Assembly: GCF_025290835.2 (NCBI RefSeq)
Contig: NZ_JAOCQD020000001.1
Span: forward strand, 1,612,001-1,676,000
DNA length: 64,000 nt
From: Aquabacterium sp. OR-4
GTDB taxonomy: Bacteria; Pseudomonadota; Gammaproteobacteria; Burkholderiales; Burkholderiaceae_C
Direction: 5' to 3'
Shown: in pieces, positions 17,549-25,162 of the stretch
Layout of the letters: the number at the start of each line of letters is the position of its first letter
Numbering within the stretch: position 1 is the first letter of the stretch
The notes under the pieces: generated by a model
Database searches by the model: none
Seen by the model: only the letters and a program-made list of their open reading frames with translations
Told to the model about the DNA's origin: nothing
Made by a program: the position numbers and the translations under genes

Positions 17549-18565
17549 ATGGGTTCCGATCAGCACCACGCCCCGGCCGCCGCGCGGCACGATCACGATC
17601 ACGATCACGATCACGATCACGATCACGATCACAGCCACGGTCATGGCCACCACGGCCACCACGGCCACCACGGCCATCACGGCCACCACCACCCGGTGCC
17701 CACCGACTTCAGCCGCGCCTTCGCCATCGGCATTGCGCTGAACCTGGGCTTCGTGCTGGTCGAGGCGCTGGTCGGCTGGCGGGTCGACTCGCTGGCCCTG
17801 CTGGCCGATGCCGGCCACAACCTCAGCGACGTGGCCGGCCTGGTGCTGGCCTGGGCCGGCGCCGCGGCCGGGCGCATGTCGCCCGACCTGCGCCACACCT
17901 ATGGCTGGAAGCGCGCCGGCATCGTGGCCGCGGTGGCCAACGGCCTGCTGCTGCTGGTGGCCATGGGCGCGCTCGGCTGGGAGGCGGCCCAGCGCCTGGC
18001 CGCGCCCGTGCCGGTGCCGGGCTGGCCGGTGGTGTGGGTGGCGGCCATCGGCATCGTGGTCAACGGCGTCACGGCGCTGCTGTTCATGCGCGGCAGCGCG
18101 CACGACCTCAACATCCGCGGCGCCTTCCTGCACATGGCCGGTGATGCGCTGGTGTCGGCCGGCGTGGTGGCCAGCGGCCTGGCGGCACTGTGGTTCGGCT
18201 GGGTGCGGCTGGACGCCATCACCAGCCTGCTGATCGCGGTGCTGATCCTGGCCAGCAGCTGGGGCCTGCTGCGCCGCTCGCTGCACCTGCTGTTCGACGG
18301 CGTGCCCGAGCACATCGACCTGGCCCAGGTGCAGGCCCTGCTGCGCGCCCAGCCCGGTGTGGCCGCGGTGCACGACCTGCATGTGTGGGCCATGGGCACC
18401 ACCGAGACTGCCCTCACCGCCCACCTGGTGATGCCCGAGGGCGGCGCCGACGATGCCTTCCTGCAGCACGCCACGCAGCAGCTGCAGGCGCGCTTCGGCA
18501 TCGCCCATGTCACGCTGCAGCCGGTGCGCGTGGCCTTCATGCCGGGCTGCGCTGCCGCCGGCTGA
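17549..18565 (+). CDS. Cation diffusion facilitator (zinc-type efflux) with His-rich N-terminus
   Basis: A 338 aa CDF transporter with six membrane segments and the zinc-site motifs HNLSD in segment 2 (DAGHNLSDV) and HMAGD in segment 5, plus a C-terminal cytoplasmic domain ([21 protein letters not shown]). Closest in type to ZitB/CzcD, which export Zn2+ against protons. Residues 14-48 are almost pure His/Asp then His/Gly, an extended metal-binding tail encoded by two tandem repeats. It stands upstream of crcB. Confidence 0.93.
   Translation: MGSDQHHAPAAARHDHDHDHDHDHDHDHSHGHGHHGHHGHHGHHGHHHPVPTDFSRAFAIGIALNLGFVLVEALVGWRVDSLALLADAGHNLSDVAGLVLAWAGAAAGRMSPDLRHTYGWKRAGIVAAVANGLLLLVAMGALGWEAAQRLAAPVPVPGWPVVWVAAIGIVVNGVTALLFMRGSAHDLNIRGAFLHMAGDALVSAGVVASGLAALWFGWVRLDAITSLLIAVLILASSWGLLRRSLHLLFDGVPEHIDLAQVQALLRAQPGVAAVHDLHVWAMGTTETALTAHLVMPEGGADDAFLQHATQQLQARFGIAHVTLQPVRVAFMPGCAAAG
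17591..17632. repeat. 6-bp repeat (GATCAC) x7, in frame
   Basis: Seven perfect GATCAC hexamers encode the (Asp-His)n part of the zinc exporter's N-terminal tail. Copy-number change would lengthen or shorten the metal-binding tail without a frameshift. Confidence 0.95.
17645..17689. repeat. 9-bp repeat (GGCCACCAC) x5, in frame
   Basis: Five 9-mers, one with a single change, encode the Gly-His-His part of the same tail. Confidence 0.92.
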
Positions 18566-18671
18566 CCCGCCGCAGCGCCGCGCCGGCCTGCGCTGCCCGG
18601 GCCGCCGCCCCGCAGCCGCCTTCGGCCGCCATCCTGGCCTTCACCACGCCCCGCGCCGCTACCATCGCCGC

Positions 18672-19076
18672 ATGCCCGCCCTGCTGCACGCTCTTGCCGC
18701 CATTGCCGCCGGCGCCTCGCTGGGCGCCATCGTGCGCTGGGGCCTGGCCAATGCCTTCAATGCGCTGCTGCCCACGCTGCCGCCGGGCACGCTGATCGCC
18801 AACCTGCTGGGCGGCTACCTGGTGGGCGTGGCGGTGGCCTTCTTTGCCCAGCACCCGGCGCTGCCACCAGCCTGGCGGCTGTTCGTGATCACCGGTTTTC
18901 TGGGCGGGCTGACCACGTTTTCAACCTTCTCGGCCGAGGTGGTGGCCAATCTGAGCGCCGGCCGCACCGGCTGGGCCCTGGCCACCGCCGCGCTGCACCT
19001 GGCCGGCAGCGTGCTGATGACCCTGCTGGGCATGGCCAGCGTGGCCCTGCTGCGCGCAGCGCCACCGCCGGCCTGA
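18672..19076 (+). CDS. crcB: CrcB/FluC fluoride channel
   Basis: 134 aa with four hydrophobic segments and the family motifs [28 protein letters not shown] and [13 protein letters not shown]; the TTFSTFS stretch holds the polar track for fluoride. It forms dual-topology dimers in the inner membrane and removes F-. I see no fluoride riboswitch consensus upstream. It ends just before the palindromic element at 19082. Confidence 0.95.
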   Translation: MPALLHALAAIAAGASLGAIVRWGLANAFNALLPTLPPGTLIANLLGGYLVGVAVAFFAQHPALPPAWRLFVITGFLGGLTTFSTFSAEVVANLSAGRTGWALATAALHLAGSVLMTLLGMASVALLRAAPPPA

Positions 19077-19081
19077 GGCTC

Positions 19082-19350
19082 AGAGGGTGTCCCCGAAATG
19101 AGAGGCACCCGCGCCGGGGTGGCCGAGGGCGCTGGCGGGCGTTGCGCCGCTGGCCCGGGCCACCAGCCCGGGCTGCACGGCGCGCCTACGCCAGCGCCCT
19201 CGGGTACCCCGGCCCTCAGGGTGAGGCCCCAGAATGGCCTCGCTCGTCGTTGCAAAGCTCGCCGGGTGTCCAACACGCCTGCGCTTTGCGCCTAGATCGA
19301 GGCCATTCTGGGGCCTCACGCGGGTGCCTCTCATTTCGGGGACACCCTCT
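19082..19350. repeat. Composite palindromic (cloverleaf-like) intergenic element
   Basis: The 273 bp between crcB and the WYL gene is nearly all inverted repeats. Outer arms: 19082-19112 and 19320-19350, 31 bp, perfect, beginning AGAGGGTGTCCCCGAAAT. Hairpin B: 19115-19136 with 19189-19210, 22 bp with two mismatches. Hairpin C: 19221-19242 with 19298-19319, 22 bp, perfect, with further pairing inside (GCAAAGC with GCTTTGC, GTGT with ACAC). The arms are ordered outer, B, B', C, C', outer, so the whole can fold as a closed stem with two side hairpins. It resembles a non-autonomous repeat or REP/BIME-type element; no transposase or target-site duplication is evident. The right outer arm touches the stop codon of the WYL gene. 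Confidence 0.85.
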
Positions 19351-20351
19351 CAGGCCCCGACGTACAGCGCCGCAGCGGCCGCCAGCCGCCGCCGCACCGC
19401 CGCGCGCAGGCTGTCGGGCGCCATCACCTGCACCTGCTCGCCCTGGCGCAGGATGTCCATCACCAGCTCGGTCTCGTCGGCGTAGGGCAGCGTCAGCTCC
19501 CAGCTGCCGTCGGCCAGCCAGCGACCCTGCTGCTCGGGGTGCCACTCCTCGTGGCTGGTCCAGGGCGCCGCCTGGGCCGAGAAGCGCAGCACCGCCAGCT
19601 GGCGCGTGCCGCCGGCGTAGATGCCGTAGCCGGTGTCCATCTCGGCCTGCACCTGGCGCATGGCCACGTCCTTGGCACGGGTGTCGGTCAGCGTGGCCTC
19701 CTGCACCGCGTCCAGCGCAAAACGCAGCAGGCGCTCGCGCTGGTGGCACCAGGCATCGAGGTACCAGGTGTTCTTGTAGTGCACCAGGCGCTGCGGCGAG
19801 ACCTCGCGCTGGCTGACCTCGCCGCGCGTGCGGGTGAGGTAGCGCATGGCGATGCGCTGGCGCCGGATCAGCGCCTCGCCCACCCGCTCGAAGCAGGTGG
19901 CATCCACCGGCCGGCGCAGCGCGCCGATGATCTTCACCCGCTTCATCAAGGCCTTGCTGTCGTTCTCGCCGCCCGGGCCCAGCAGCTCGTGGATGCGGTC
20001 GAGCAGCGGCTGCAGATGGCGGCTGAGCAGGCCCTGGCTGTCGAGGCCCGAGATCAGCTGGTGCGCCATCAGCAGCGCATACAGCTCGCGCTCGCTGAAC
20101 CACAGGCCGGGCAGTTCGTGGCGCGCCGTGCTGCGCGCCAGCGCGCTGCCGCCGCCGGTGGCCTCGAAGCGGTAGGCGTTGAGCTCGCGGTCGTAGGTGA
20201 TCGGCGCGCCGAGCTGGTCGCGCAGGTACTCCAGATCGCGCTTGAGCGTGGCCGGCGACACCTCCAGCTCGGCCAGCAGGCCGGCAAAGCTGACATGCTG
20301 GCGCTGGCGGATCAGGCGCTCGATCTTGTACAGGCGTGCGGTCTTGGTCAT
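19350..20351 (-). CDS. WYL-domain transcriptional regulator (YafY-like)
   Basis: 333 aa. Residues about 5-55 form a DeoR-type winged helix (LYKIERLIRQ...SFAGLLAELEVSPATLKRDLEYL) and residues about 165-250 a WYL domain (SPQRLVHYKNTWYLDAWCHQR), followed by a WCX-type C-terminus. WYL regulators sense ligands or nucleic acid and often control DNA-damage, defence or metabolic genes. I chose the ATG at 20351 where homology-like sequence begins. It faces an unknown gene across an intergenic region with two copies of a TGGCTCA-N5-TGAGCCA palindrome, probably its operators. Confidence 0.92.
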   Translation of the reverse strand: MTKTARLYKIERLIRQRQHVSFAGLLAELEVSPATLKRDLEYLRDQLGAPITYDRELNAYRFEATGGGSALARSTARHELPGLWFSERELYALLMAHQLISGLDSQGLLSRHLQPLLDRIHELLGPGGENDSKALMKRVKIIGALRRPVDATCFERVGEALIRRQRIAMRYLTRTRGEVSQREVSPQRLVHYKNTWYLDAWCHQRERLLRFALDAVQEATLTDTRAKDVAMRQVQAEMDTGYGIYAGGTRQLAVLRFSAQAAPWTSHEEWHPEQQGRWLADGSWELTLPYADETELVMDILRQGEQVQVMAPDSLRAAVRRRLAAAAALYVGA

Positions 20352-20415
20352 GGGCAGTGGCGCGGCGGCTGGCGGCTGGCGGCGAAACGCCGGGCCGCCG
20401 AGTCTGCCACGCTGG

Positions 20416-20434
20416 TGGCTCAGCACATGAGCCA
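20416..20434. promoter_or_regulatory. Palindromic operator 1, TGGCTCA-N5-TGAGCCA
   Basis: A perfect 7+5+7 palindrome (TGGCTCA GCACA TGAGCCA), 65 bp upstream of the WYL regulator start. An identical-pattern copy lies 57 bp away, centre to centre. Inferred binding site for the WYL regulator. Confidence 0.8.
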
Positions 20435-20472
20435 GTGCAAACCGCGGCACGGCCGTGATCGCGGGGGCTCAC

Positions 20473-20491
20473 TGGCTCATGCTTTGAGCCA
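20473..20491. promoter_or_regulatory. Palindromic operator 2, TGGCTCA-N5-TGAGCCA
   Basis: A perfect second copy (TGGCTCA TGCTT TGAGCCA), 63 bp upstream of the gene at 20555, placing one site near each divergent promoter. The two half-sites are identical between copies while the spacers differ, which points to selection for protein binding. Confidence 0.8.
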
Positions 20492-20554
20492 CCGGCTGCC
20501 GACACTGTGAACACGGCCGGGGCGTTCCCGGCGCCACCCTGCGGAGCGTTCACG

Positions 20555-21808
20555 ATGATCCAGACCCTGCTGCCGTTCAATGCCCTGGCCGCCATCACCG
20601 CCGCGGCACGCAGCGCCGCCCTGTCCTTCGTCGCCCCCGGGCCGGCGGCGGCACCGCACGGCGCCGACGCGGCCGCCACGGCCGATGGCCGCCACGATGC
20701 GGCCGCACCCACGCTGGCCGAGCGCCGCGAGGAGCCCGGCTTTGCGCTCGGCTGGGACCACGCCCGCCACGGCCTGACCCCGCCGCTGGACCTGCTGCCG
20801 GTGGGCAGCCCGCTGCGCCAGGGCTGGCTGGCCGCGCAGGCCGTGGCCGGGCAGCGCACGCTGCCGGCGCGCCCGGCACAGCGCCTGTGGCTGGCCCTGC
20901 GGCTGCGCGCCTGGCAGCAGGGCCAGGCCTTCGAGGCGGTGCAGCTCACGCCCGGCTTCCTGGCCCGGCTCGACACGGCGCAGTGCCCGGCCAGCCGCCG
21001 CCCGCTGCGCCCCCTGCTGGCCAGCGGCCCGGCGCCGGACGCCCCGGGCACCCCCACCGGCCAGGGCCGGATCAGCCGCCTGAACCCGGCCGCGGCCTAT
21101 GCCGGCGGCAATCTGGCGGTGCTGGACGCCGAGTTGGCCGAAGCCCGCGGCACGCTGGAATTCGACGCGCTGTGGGCCCAGGCCCAGCGCCTGGCGGCCG
21201 GCGAGTGCAGCGCGCTGCGCGGCTTTGACGCCGCCACCTGGCTGCGCCTGGCGCTGCTGGCCAGCTTTGCCACGCCGCTGCCCCACGGCCAGGCGGCCAG
21301 CCTGCCGCTGGTGGTGCTGCCGCCCAACCGGGTGCGCCTGGTCAATCCGGTGCAGGGCCTGCAACTGATGCTGACGCTGCAGTTCACCCACGGCGGCTAT
21401 GCGCGCCGGCTGCTCGAGCTGTCGGCGCTGATGCCCGGCCACGAGACGCGCCAGGCCTTCCAGATCTTCATGCACACGATGCTGGCGCGCCGCCTGGCCG
21501 CCGGGGCCGGCGCCGGCCCGGCCGACCTGCGCCGCGCCCTCGAGGACAGCTGGACCGACCCGCTGGTGCAGCGCCGCTGGCAGCGCCTGGCCCTGCGCCT
21601 GACCGCGGCCGACTGCGAGCGCCTGCTGCAGCGCGCAGCCCAGCGCGGGCTGATGGTGGGCGGCGGCCGCTGGCTGGATGCGCAGGCCGCCACCGAGGGC
21701 TGGGCGCTGCGCGCGGGTGATGACGCTCAGGCGCGCAGCGGCATGGGCGCATGCTCGGCCAGGCCCGGCAATGCACGCAAGCGCGGCTCGCAAAAGCTGG
21801 CCAGCTGA
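20555..21808 (+). CDS. Hypothetical protein under the WYL operators (417 aa)
   Basis: No characterised family recognised. It has an Ala-rich N-terminus (about 1-65), then conserved-looking blocks: ALGWDHARHGL, LPARPAQRLWLALRLRAWQQ, a segment C..SRRPL with SRLNPAAAYAGGNLAVLD that weakly recalls the C.l.rpl / N..Gy..gN layout of HNH nucleases but lacks the His, and a helical C-terminus. ATG 20555 is preferred (GGAG nine bases upstream); a GTG at 20507 is in frame but overlies the end of the regulatory region. The last 27 codons overlap the 3' end of the convergent gene by 82 bp. Regulation by the divergent WYL protein is inferred from the twin operators. Confidence 0.8.
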   Translation: MIQTLLPFNALAAITAAARSAALSFVAPGPAAAPHGADAAATADGRHDAAAPTLAERREEPGFALGWDHARHGLTPPLDLLPVGSPLRQGWLAAQAVAGQRTLPARPAQRLWLALRLRAWQQGQAFEAVQLTPGFLARLDTAQCPASRRPLRPLLASGPAPDAPGTPTGQGRISRLNPAAAYAGGNLAVLDAELAEARGTLEFDALWAQAQRLAAGECSALRGFDAATWLRLALLASFATPLPHGQAASLPLVVLPPNRVRLVNPVQGLQLMLTLQFTHGGYARRLLELSALMPGHETRQAFQIFMHTMLARRLAAGAGAGPADLRRALEDSWTDPLVQRRWQRLALRLTAADCERLLQRAAQRGLMVGGGRWLDAQAATEGWALRAGDDAQARSGMGACSARPGNARKRGSQKLAS

Positions 21809-22344
21809 GCCGGCGTGACGCCGCCCGGCGCGTTCCAGTAGAGCCGCGCCGCGCCCACCAGGCTGGCCATGCACTCAAGCACGGCCGAGCCGGGGTCGAA
21901 CTGCGCCAGCACATTGCTGCCGCGCCACAGCGCCAGCGTGGGCAGCTGGTGCTGGCCGGCCACGGCCATGGCGGTGGCCACGGCCTGCAGCAGCAGGTCC
22001 ATGCGCAGCTGGCTGCGCCAGTGCACGGGGTCGAGGCGGCGGGCGTCGTTGCCGCCGTCGCCGCTGCGGTCGGCAGCGTGGTGGGTCAGGCACAGCAGGC
22101 CGTCGCCATGGCGCCACAGCGCATCGGGCTGGGCCACCAGGCCCCCGGCGCGGCAGGTCGGCCGCTGGCCCGGCGCCACCAGCGGCAGCGGCGCCAGCGC
22201 CGGCCGGCCGTCGGCCACCAGCACCGGCAGCAGGCGGGCCACGGCATCGCTGCGCGCATCCACCTCGGCCGGATCAAAGAAGTGCACACGCACCTGCACG
22301 CCGAGCAGCTCGGCCTCGTCATGCCAGGGCAGCGGCGCGCTCAT
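21727..22344 (-). CDS. Hypothetical protein, 205 aa, third gene of an unknown operon
   Basis: A soluble protein without a recognised domain; the C-terminal half (LRMDLLLQAVATAMAVAGQ, VLAQFDPGSAVLECMASLVGAARLYWN) looks helical and conserved-like. Its ATG overlaps the stop of the upstream gene (ATGA on the minus strand). The 3' end runs 82 bp into the end of the convergent gene at 20555-21808, an unusually long tail-to-tail overlap, so the two transcripts are antisense there. Confidence 0.75.
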   Translation of the reverse strand: MSAPLPWHDEAELLGVQVRVHFFDPAEVDARSDAVARLLPVLVADGRPALAPLPLVAPGQRPTCRAGGLVAQPDALWRHGDGLLCLTHHAADRSGDGGNDARRLDPVHWRSQLRMDLLLQAVATAMAVAGQHQLPTLALWRGSNVLAQFDPGSAVLECMASLVGAARLYWNAPGGVTPAQLASFCEPRLRALPGLAEHAPMPLRA

Positions 22345-22817
22345 CGTGCCGGCTCCCGGTGCAGCACGGTGATCGTGGGTGCAGAGGCCACCGGCCGCAG
22401 CGGTGTCGCCGGCGGCGTGGCCGCCCCCGACGGTGCGACGCCGCTGCCGCCACCGGCCAGGCGCGGCGGCCCGATCACCTGCCAAGCGGTGGCCATGGCG
22501 GCGCCCAGCGCCACCACCACCACCAGGGTCTTGAGCCCCGCCAGCATCCACATCTGGCGCGACATGGCGCCGCGCAGGTCGATGGTTGCGGCCTCGGGCG
22601 CCGCCAGCGGCGCGGTCAGCAATGCGGCGCGCATCTCGGCGCTCAGCGTGCCGGCGCCGGCCGGCGCCACCGGCCGGCTGCCAGCGGCAGCCACCGCGGC
22701 GCCGCTGCCGGCAGCGGCCCGCTCGCCCGGCAGCGACTCCAGCGGGTCAACCAGCACCCAGCGCACACCCTCCACGCCATCGCGTGTGAGATTGCGGCCC
22801 ATCTTCACTTCGATCAT
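22341..22817 (-). CDS. Hypothetical single-pass membrane protein, 158 aa
   Basis: Starts MIEVKMGRNL, has an Ala/Gly/Pro-rich region (about 35-55), one hydrophobic segment at about residues 91-112 (MLAGLKTLVVVVALGAAMAT) and a short Pro/Ser/Thr-rich tail, so it is probably a bitopic inner-membrane protein. Its stop overlaps the next gene's start. Function unknown. Confidence 0.75.
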   Translation of the reverse strand: MIEVKMGRNLTRDGVEGVRWVLVDPLESLPGERAAAGSGAAVAAAGSRPVAPAGAGTLSAEMRAALLTAPLAAPEAATIDLRGAMSRQMWMLAGLKTLVVVVALGAAMATAWQVIGPPRLAGGGSGVAPSGAATPPATPLRPVASAPTITVLHREPAR

Positions 22818-22855
22818 CGACAGTCGCCTTCGCTGCAGGGGGCTGACGGCGGCGC

Positions 22856-23287
22856 TCAGGCGCCGAACGTGCTGGGTTCGGCCCGCGCCGTGGCCGGTGC
22901 GTCAGCCGGCGGCGGGGCCGCGGCGGCCGGGCTGGCCGGCGCCGGCGCCGCGGCGGCCGGCGGCCGTGTGCGGGCGATCTGGGCGAGCATGGCGCGTGCC
23001 AGCACCGCGGCCGGCGCCTCGCCGGGGCCGTCGTCGGGCAGCGCCTCGTGCACCGGCAGCCGGTGGTGGGCCCATTGCAGCAGCGTGCAGGCCAGGCCGG
23101 CGGCCGCACCAAAGCCGCCGTACAACAGCGCCGGTGGCCAGGCCGCACCATGCAGGGCCACGCCCACGGCCGCCAGGCCGCAGGCCTGACCGGTGGCGCC
23201 CAGCAGCAGCGGGTGAATCAGCGCGCGCATGGCGGCATGGCGCCAGCGGGGCGCAGGCGTTGGACGGGACAGCTCATGCCCTGTCAT
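22856..23287 (-). CDS. Hypothetical membrane protein, 143 aa
   Basis: Two hydrophobic segments (about residues 22-45 and 50-70) are followed by a soluble tail that ends in a long Ala/Pro stretch (about 105-143). It is 39 bp upstream of the next gene in the same direction, making it the first gene of a three-gene operon. No family recognised. An internal ATG at residue 20 (MRALIHPLLL) is a possible alternative start. Confidence 0.7.
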   Translation of the reverse strand: MTGHELSRPTPAPRWRHAAMRALIHPLLLGATGQACGLAAVGVALHGAAWPPALLYGGFGAAAGLACTLLQWAHHRLPVHEALPDDGPGEAPAAVLARAMLAQIARTRPPAAAAPAPASPAAAAPPPADAPATARAEPSTFGA

Positions 23288-23356
23288 GTCGGCGCTGCGC
23301 CGCCGAACTTGAGCCGCCCGCGAGGCGGGCGGCCACCGCCGCGCGGTGGGTGTGGC

Positions 23357-23845
23357 TCAGCTCACGATGTAGGCCGCGGCGGCGGTGGCCACCAGCACGC
23401 CCTCGTCGCTGTGCAGGCGCATCTGGGTCGAGCCCACCCGGCCGCCCAGCCGCGTGATCTCGGCGGTGGCCACAAAAAAGCGCCCCAGGCCGGGGCGCAG
23501 AAAATCCACGCGCAGGTCGATGGTGCCCAGTTTCAGAAAACGGTGCATCACCTGCTCGGCACTTTCGTGCGCCAGCTTCTCGCTCATCGCCACCATCAGC
23601 GCACCACCGCCCAGCGCGTCGAGCACCGCCGAGATCACGCCGCCGTGCAGCCGGCCGTAGTGGTAGTGGCCCACCAGGTCGGGCCGCATCTCGAAGCGCA
23701 TCACCAGATCGGGGCGCAGCTGCTGCACCTTGAGGCCCAGCACCTGGTTGAAGGTGATGCGCTGCTCGACCAGTTCGGTCAGCTCGCGGTCGACGATGGC
23801 CTGCTCTTCGGCACTGCGGCGGGGCGGATGGGCGCTGGCGGTCAT
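23357..23845 (-). CDS. Hotdog-fold thioesterase (PaaI/YiiD-like)
   Basis: A 162 aa protein with hotdog-thioesterase features: NQVLGLKV at about 33-40, then GRLHGGVISAVLDALGGGA at about 64-82, the helix region that holds the active-site and CoA-binding residues, followed by strands FLRPGLGRFFVATAEITRLG. Such enzymes hydrolyse acyl-CoA or aryl-CoA. It is divergent from the protease gene at 23980. Substrate not deducible. Confidence 0.9.
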   Translation of the reverse strand: MTASAHPPRRSAEEQAIVDRELTELVEQRITFNQVLGLKVQQLRPDLVMRFEMRPDLVGHYHYGRLHGGVISAVLDALGGGALMVAMSEKLAHESAEQVMHRFLKLGTIDLRVDFLRPGLGRFFVATAEITRLGGRVGSTQMRLHSDEGVLVATAAAAYIVS

Positions 23846-23979
23846 GCGCCGAGGATAGCCGGCCCGGCTTGCCTATCATCGGCACCATCCCGATCCGCCC
23901 CGCGACCACGAACCGCCCTGCTGCCCGACGCGCCCCCGCCCCCGCCACCCAGCTTGCCCCCGCCGCCCCGGTGTCAACG

Positions 23980-25092
23980 ATGACCCGGGCCGCCAGCCCC
24001 TGGCCCGCACTGCGCAGCCGGCGCCAGGCCACGCTGGCCCTGCTGCTGACCCTGGCCGCACCCACGCTGCAGGCGCAGCGCGGCGATCCGGGACCGCGCG
24101 CCGTCACCCCGCGCGGCCCGCTGGCCGCCGACGAGCTGCAGCAGATCGAGCTGTTCCGGCGCCTGTCGCCCTCGGTGGTGCACATCACCACGCTGGAGGT
24201 GCAGCGCGACTTCTTCAACCGCGCCGTGGGCCAGGCACCGCGCGGCACCGGCACCGGCTTCGTGTGGGACGCGGCCGGCCACATCGTCACCAACTTCCAT
24301 GTCATCCAGGGCGCCAGCGCGGCCACCGTGACCCTGGCCGACCAGAGCACCCACCGCGCCCAGCTGGTGGGCGCCTTTCCCGACCGCGACCTGGCGGTGC
24401 TGAAGATCGACGCGGCGGCGGCCAGGCTGCCGGCCATCCCGATCGGCAGCAGCCGCGACCTGCTGGTGGGCCAGAAGGTGTTTGCCATCGGCAACCCCTT
24501 CGGCCTCGACCAGACGCTGACCACCGGCATCGTCAGCGCGCTCAACCGCGAGATCGAGAGCTTCAACAACCGCAGCATCCGCGGCGTGATCCAGACCGAT
24601 GCCGCCATCAATCCCGGCAACTCGGGCGGCCCGCTGCTCGATTCGGCCGGCCGGCTGATCGGCGTCAACACGCAGATCGCCAGCCCCTCGGGCGCCAGCG
24701 CCGGCATCGGCTTCGCGATTCCGGTCGACGAGGTCAACCGCGTGGTGCCAAGGCTGATCCGCGACGGCCGCATCACCCGGCCCACGCTGGGCATCGGCGC
24801 GGCCAGCGAGGCCATCCAGCGTGCGCTGCGCCTGCCCGACGGCGTGGCCCTGGTGCAGGTCACGCCGGGCGGCCCGGCGGCACGCGCCGGCCTGCAGCCC
24901 TTCAGCCGTGGGCGCGACGGCAGCGTTGTGGCCGGCGACATCATCGTCGCGGTCAATGACGAGCCGGTGGCCAGCCTCGACGACCTGCTGACCCTGCTCG
25001 AGCGGCGCCAGCCGGGCGACTCGGTGACGCTGAACGTCTCGCGCGCCGGGCGCGGCCGCAAGGTGCAGGCGGTGCTGGCCCAGGGCGACTGA
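23980..25092 (+). CDS. S1C (HtrA/DegP-like) periplasmic serine protease with one PDZ domain
   Basis: 370 aa from the ATG at 23980; a signal peptide ends at about AQA (residue 30). The trypsin-like domain holds the full triad His107 (NFHVI), Asp137 (DRDLAVL) and Ser215 (GNSGGP), followed by one PDZ domain (about 265-365). One PDZ rather than two makes it DegS-like in layout, but with a cleaved export signal. Role inferred: periplasmic protein quality control. The frame is open upstream to 23869, but that part overlaps the divergent promoter and lacks a signal sequence. Confidence 0.93.
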   Translation: MTRAASPWPALRSRRQATLALLLTLAAPTLQAQRGDPGPRAVTPRGPLAADELQQIELFRRLSPSVVHITTLEVQRDFFNRAVGQAPRGTGTGFVWDAAGHIVTNFHVIQGASAATVTLADQSTHRAQLVGAFPDRDLAVLKIDAAAARLPAIPIGSSRDLLVGQKVFAIGNPFGLDQTLTTGIVSALNREIESFNNRSIRGVIQTDAAINPGNSGGPLLDSAGRLIGVNTQIASPSGASAGIGFAIPVDEVNRVVPRLIRDGRITRPTLGIGAASEAIQRALRLPDGVALVQVTPGGPAARAGLQPFSRGRDGSVVAGDIIVAVNDEPVASLDDLLTLLERRQPGDSVTLNVSRAGRGRKVQAVLAQGD

Positions 25093-25162
25093 GCCGCGCC
25101 CAGCATCCTGCCGTTTGCCGCAGCGCAACCCGCCGGCAACACGCGGCGCGCAGGATGGGGGC

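Noticed and set aside
18580..18671. Fluoride riboswitch upstream of crcB
   Set aside because: The short leader lacks the pseudoknot-type conserved bases, and no matching structure was seen.
19082..19350. Insertion sequence remnant
   Set aside because: No transposase fragment or target duplication is visible; the arms are nested hairpins rather than simple terminal inverted repeats, so a palindromic repeat element is the better description.
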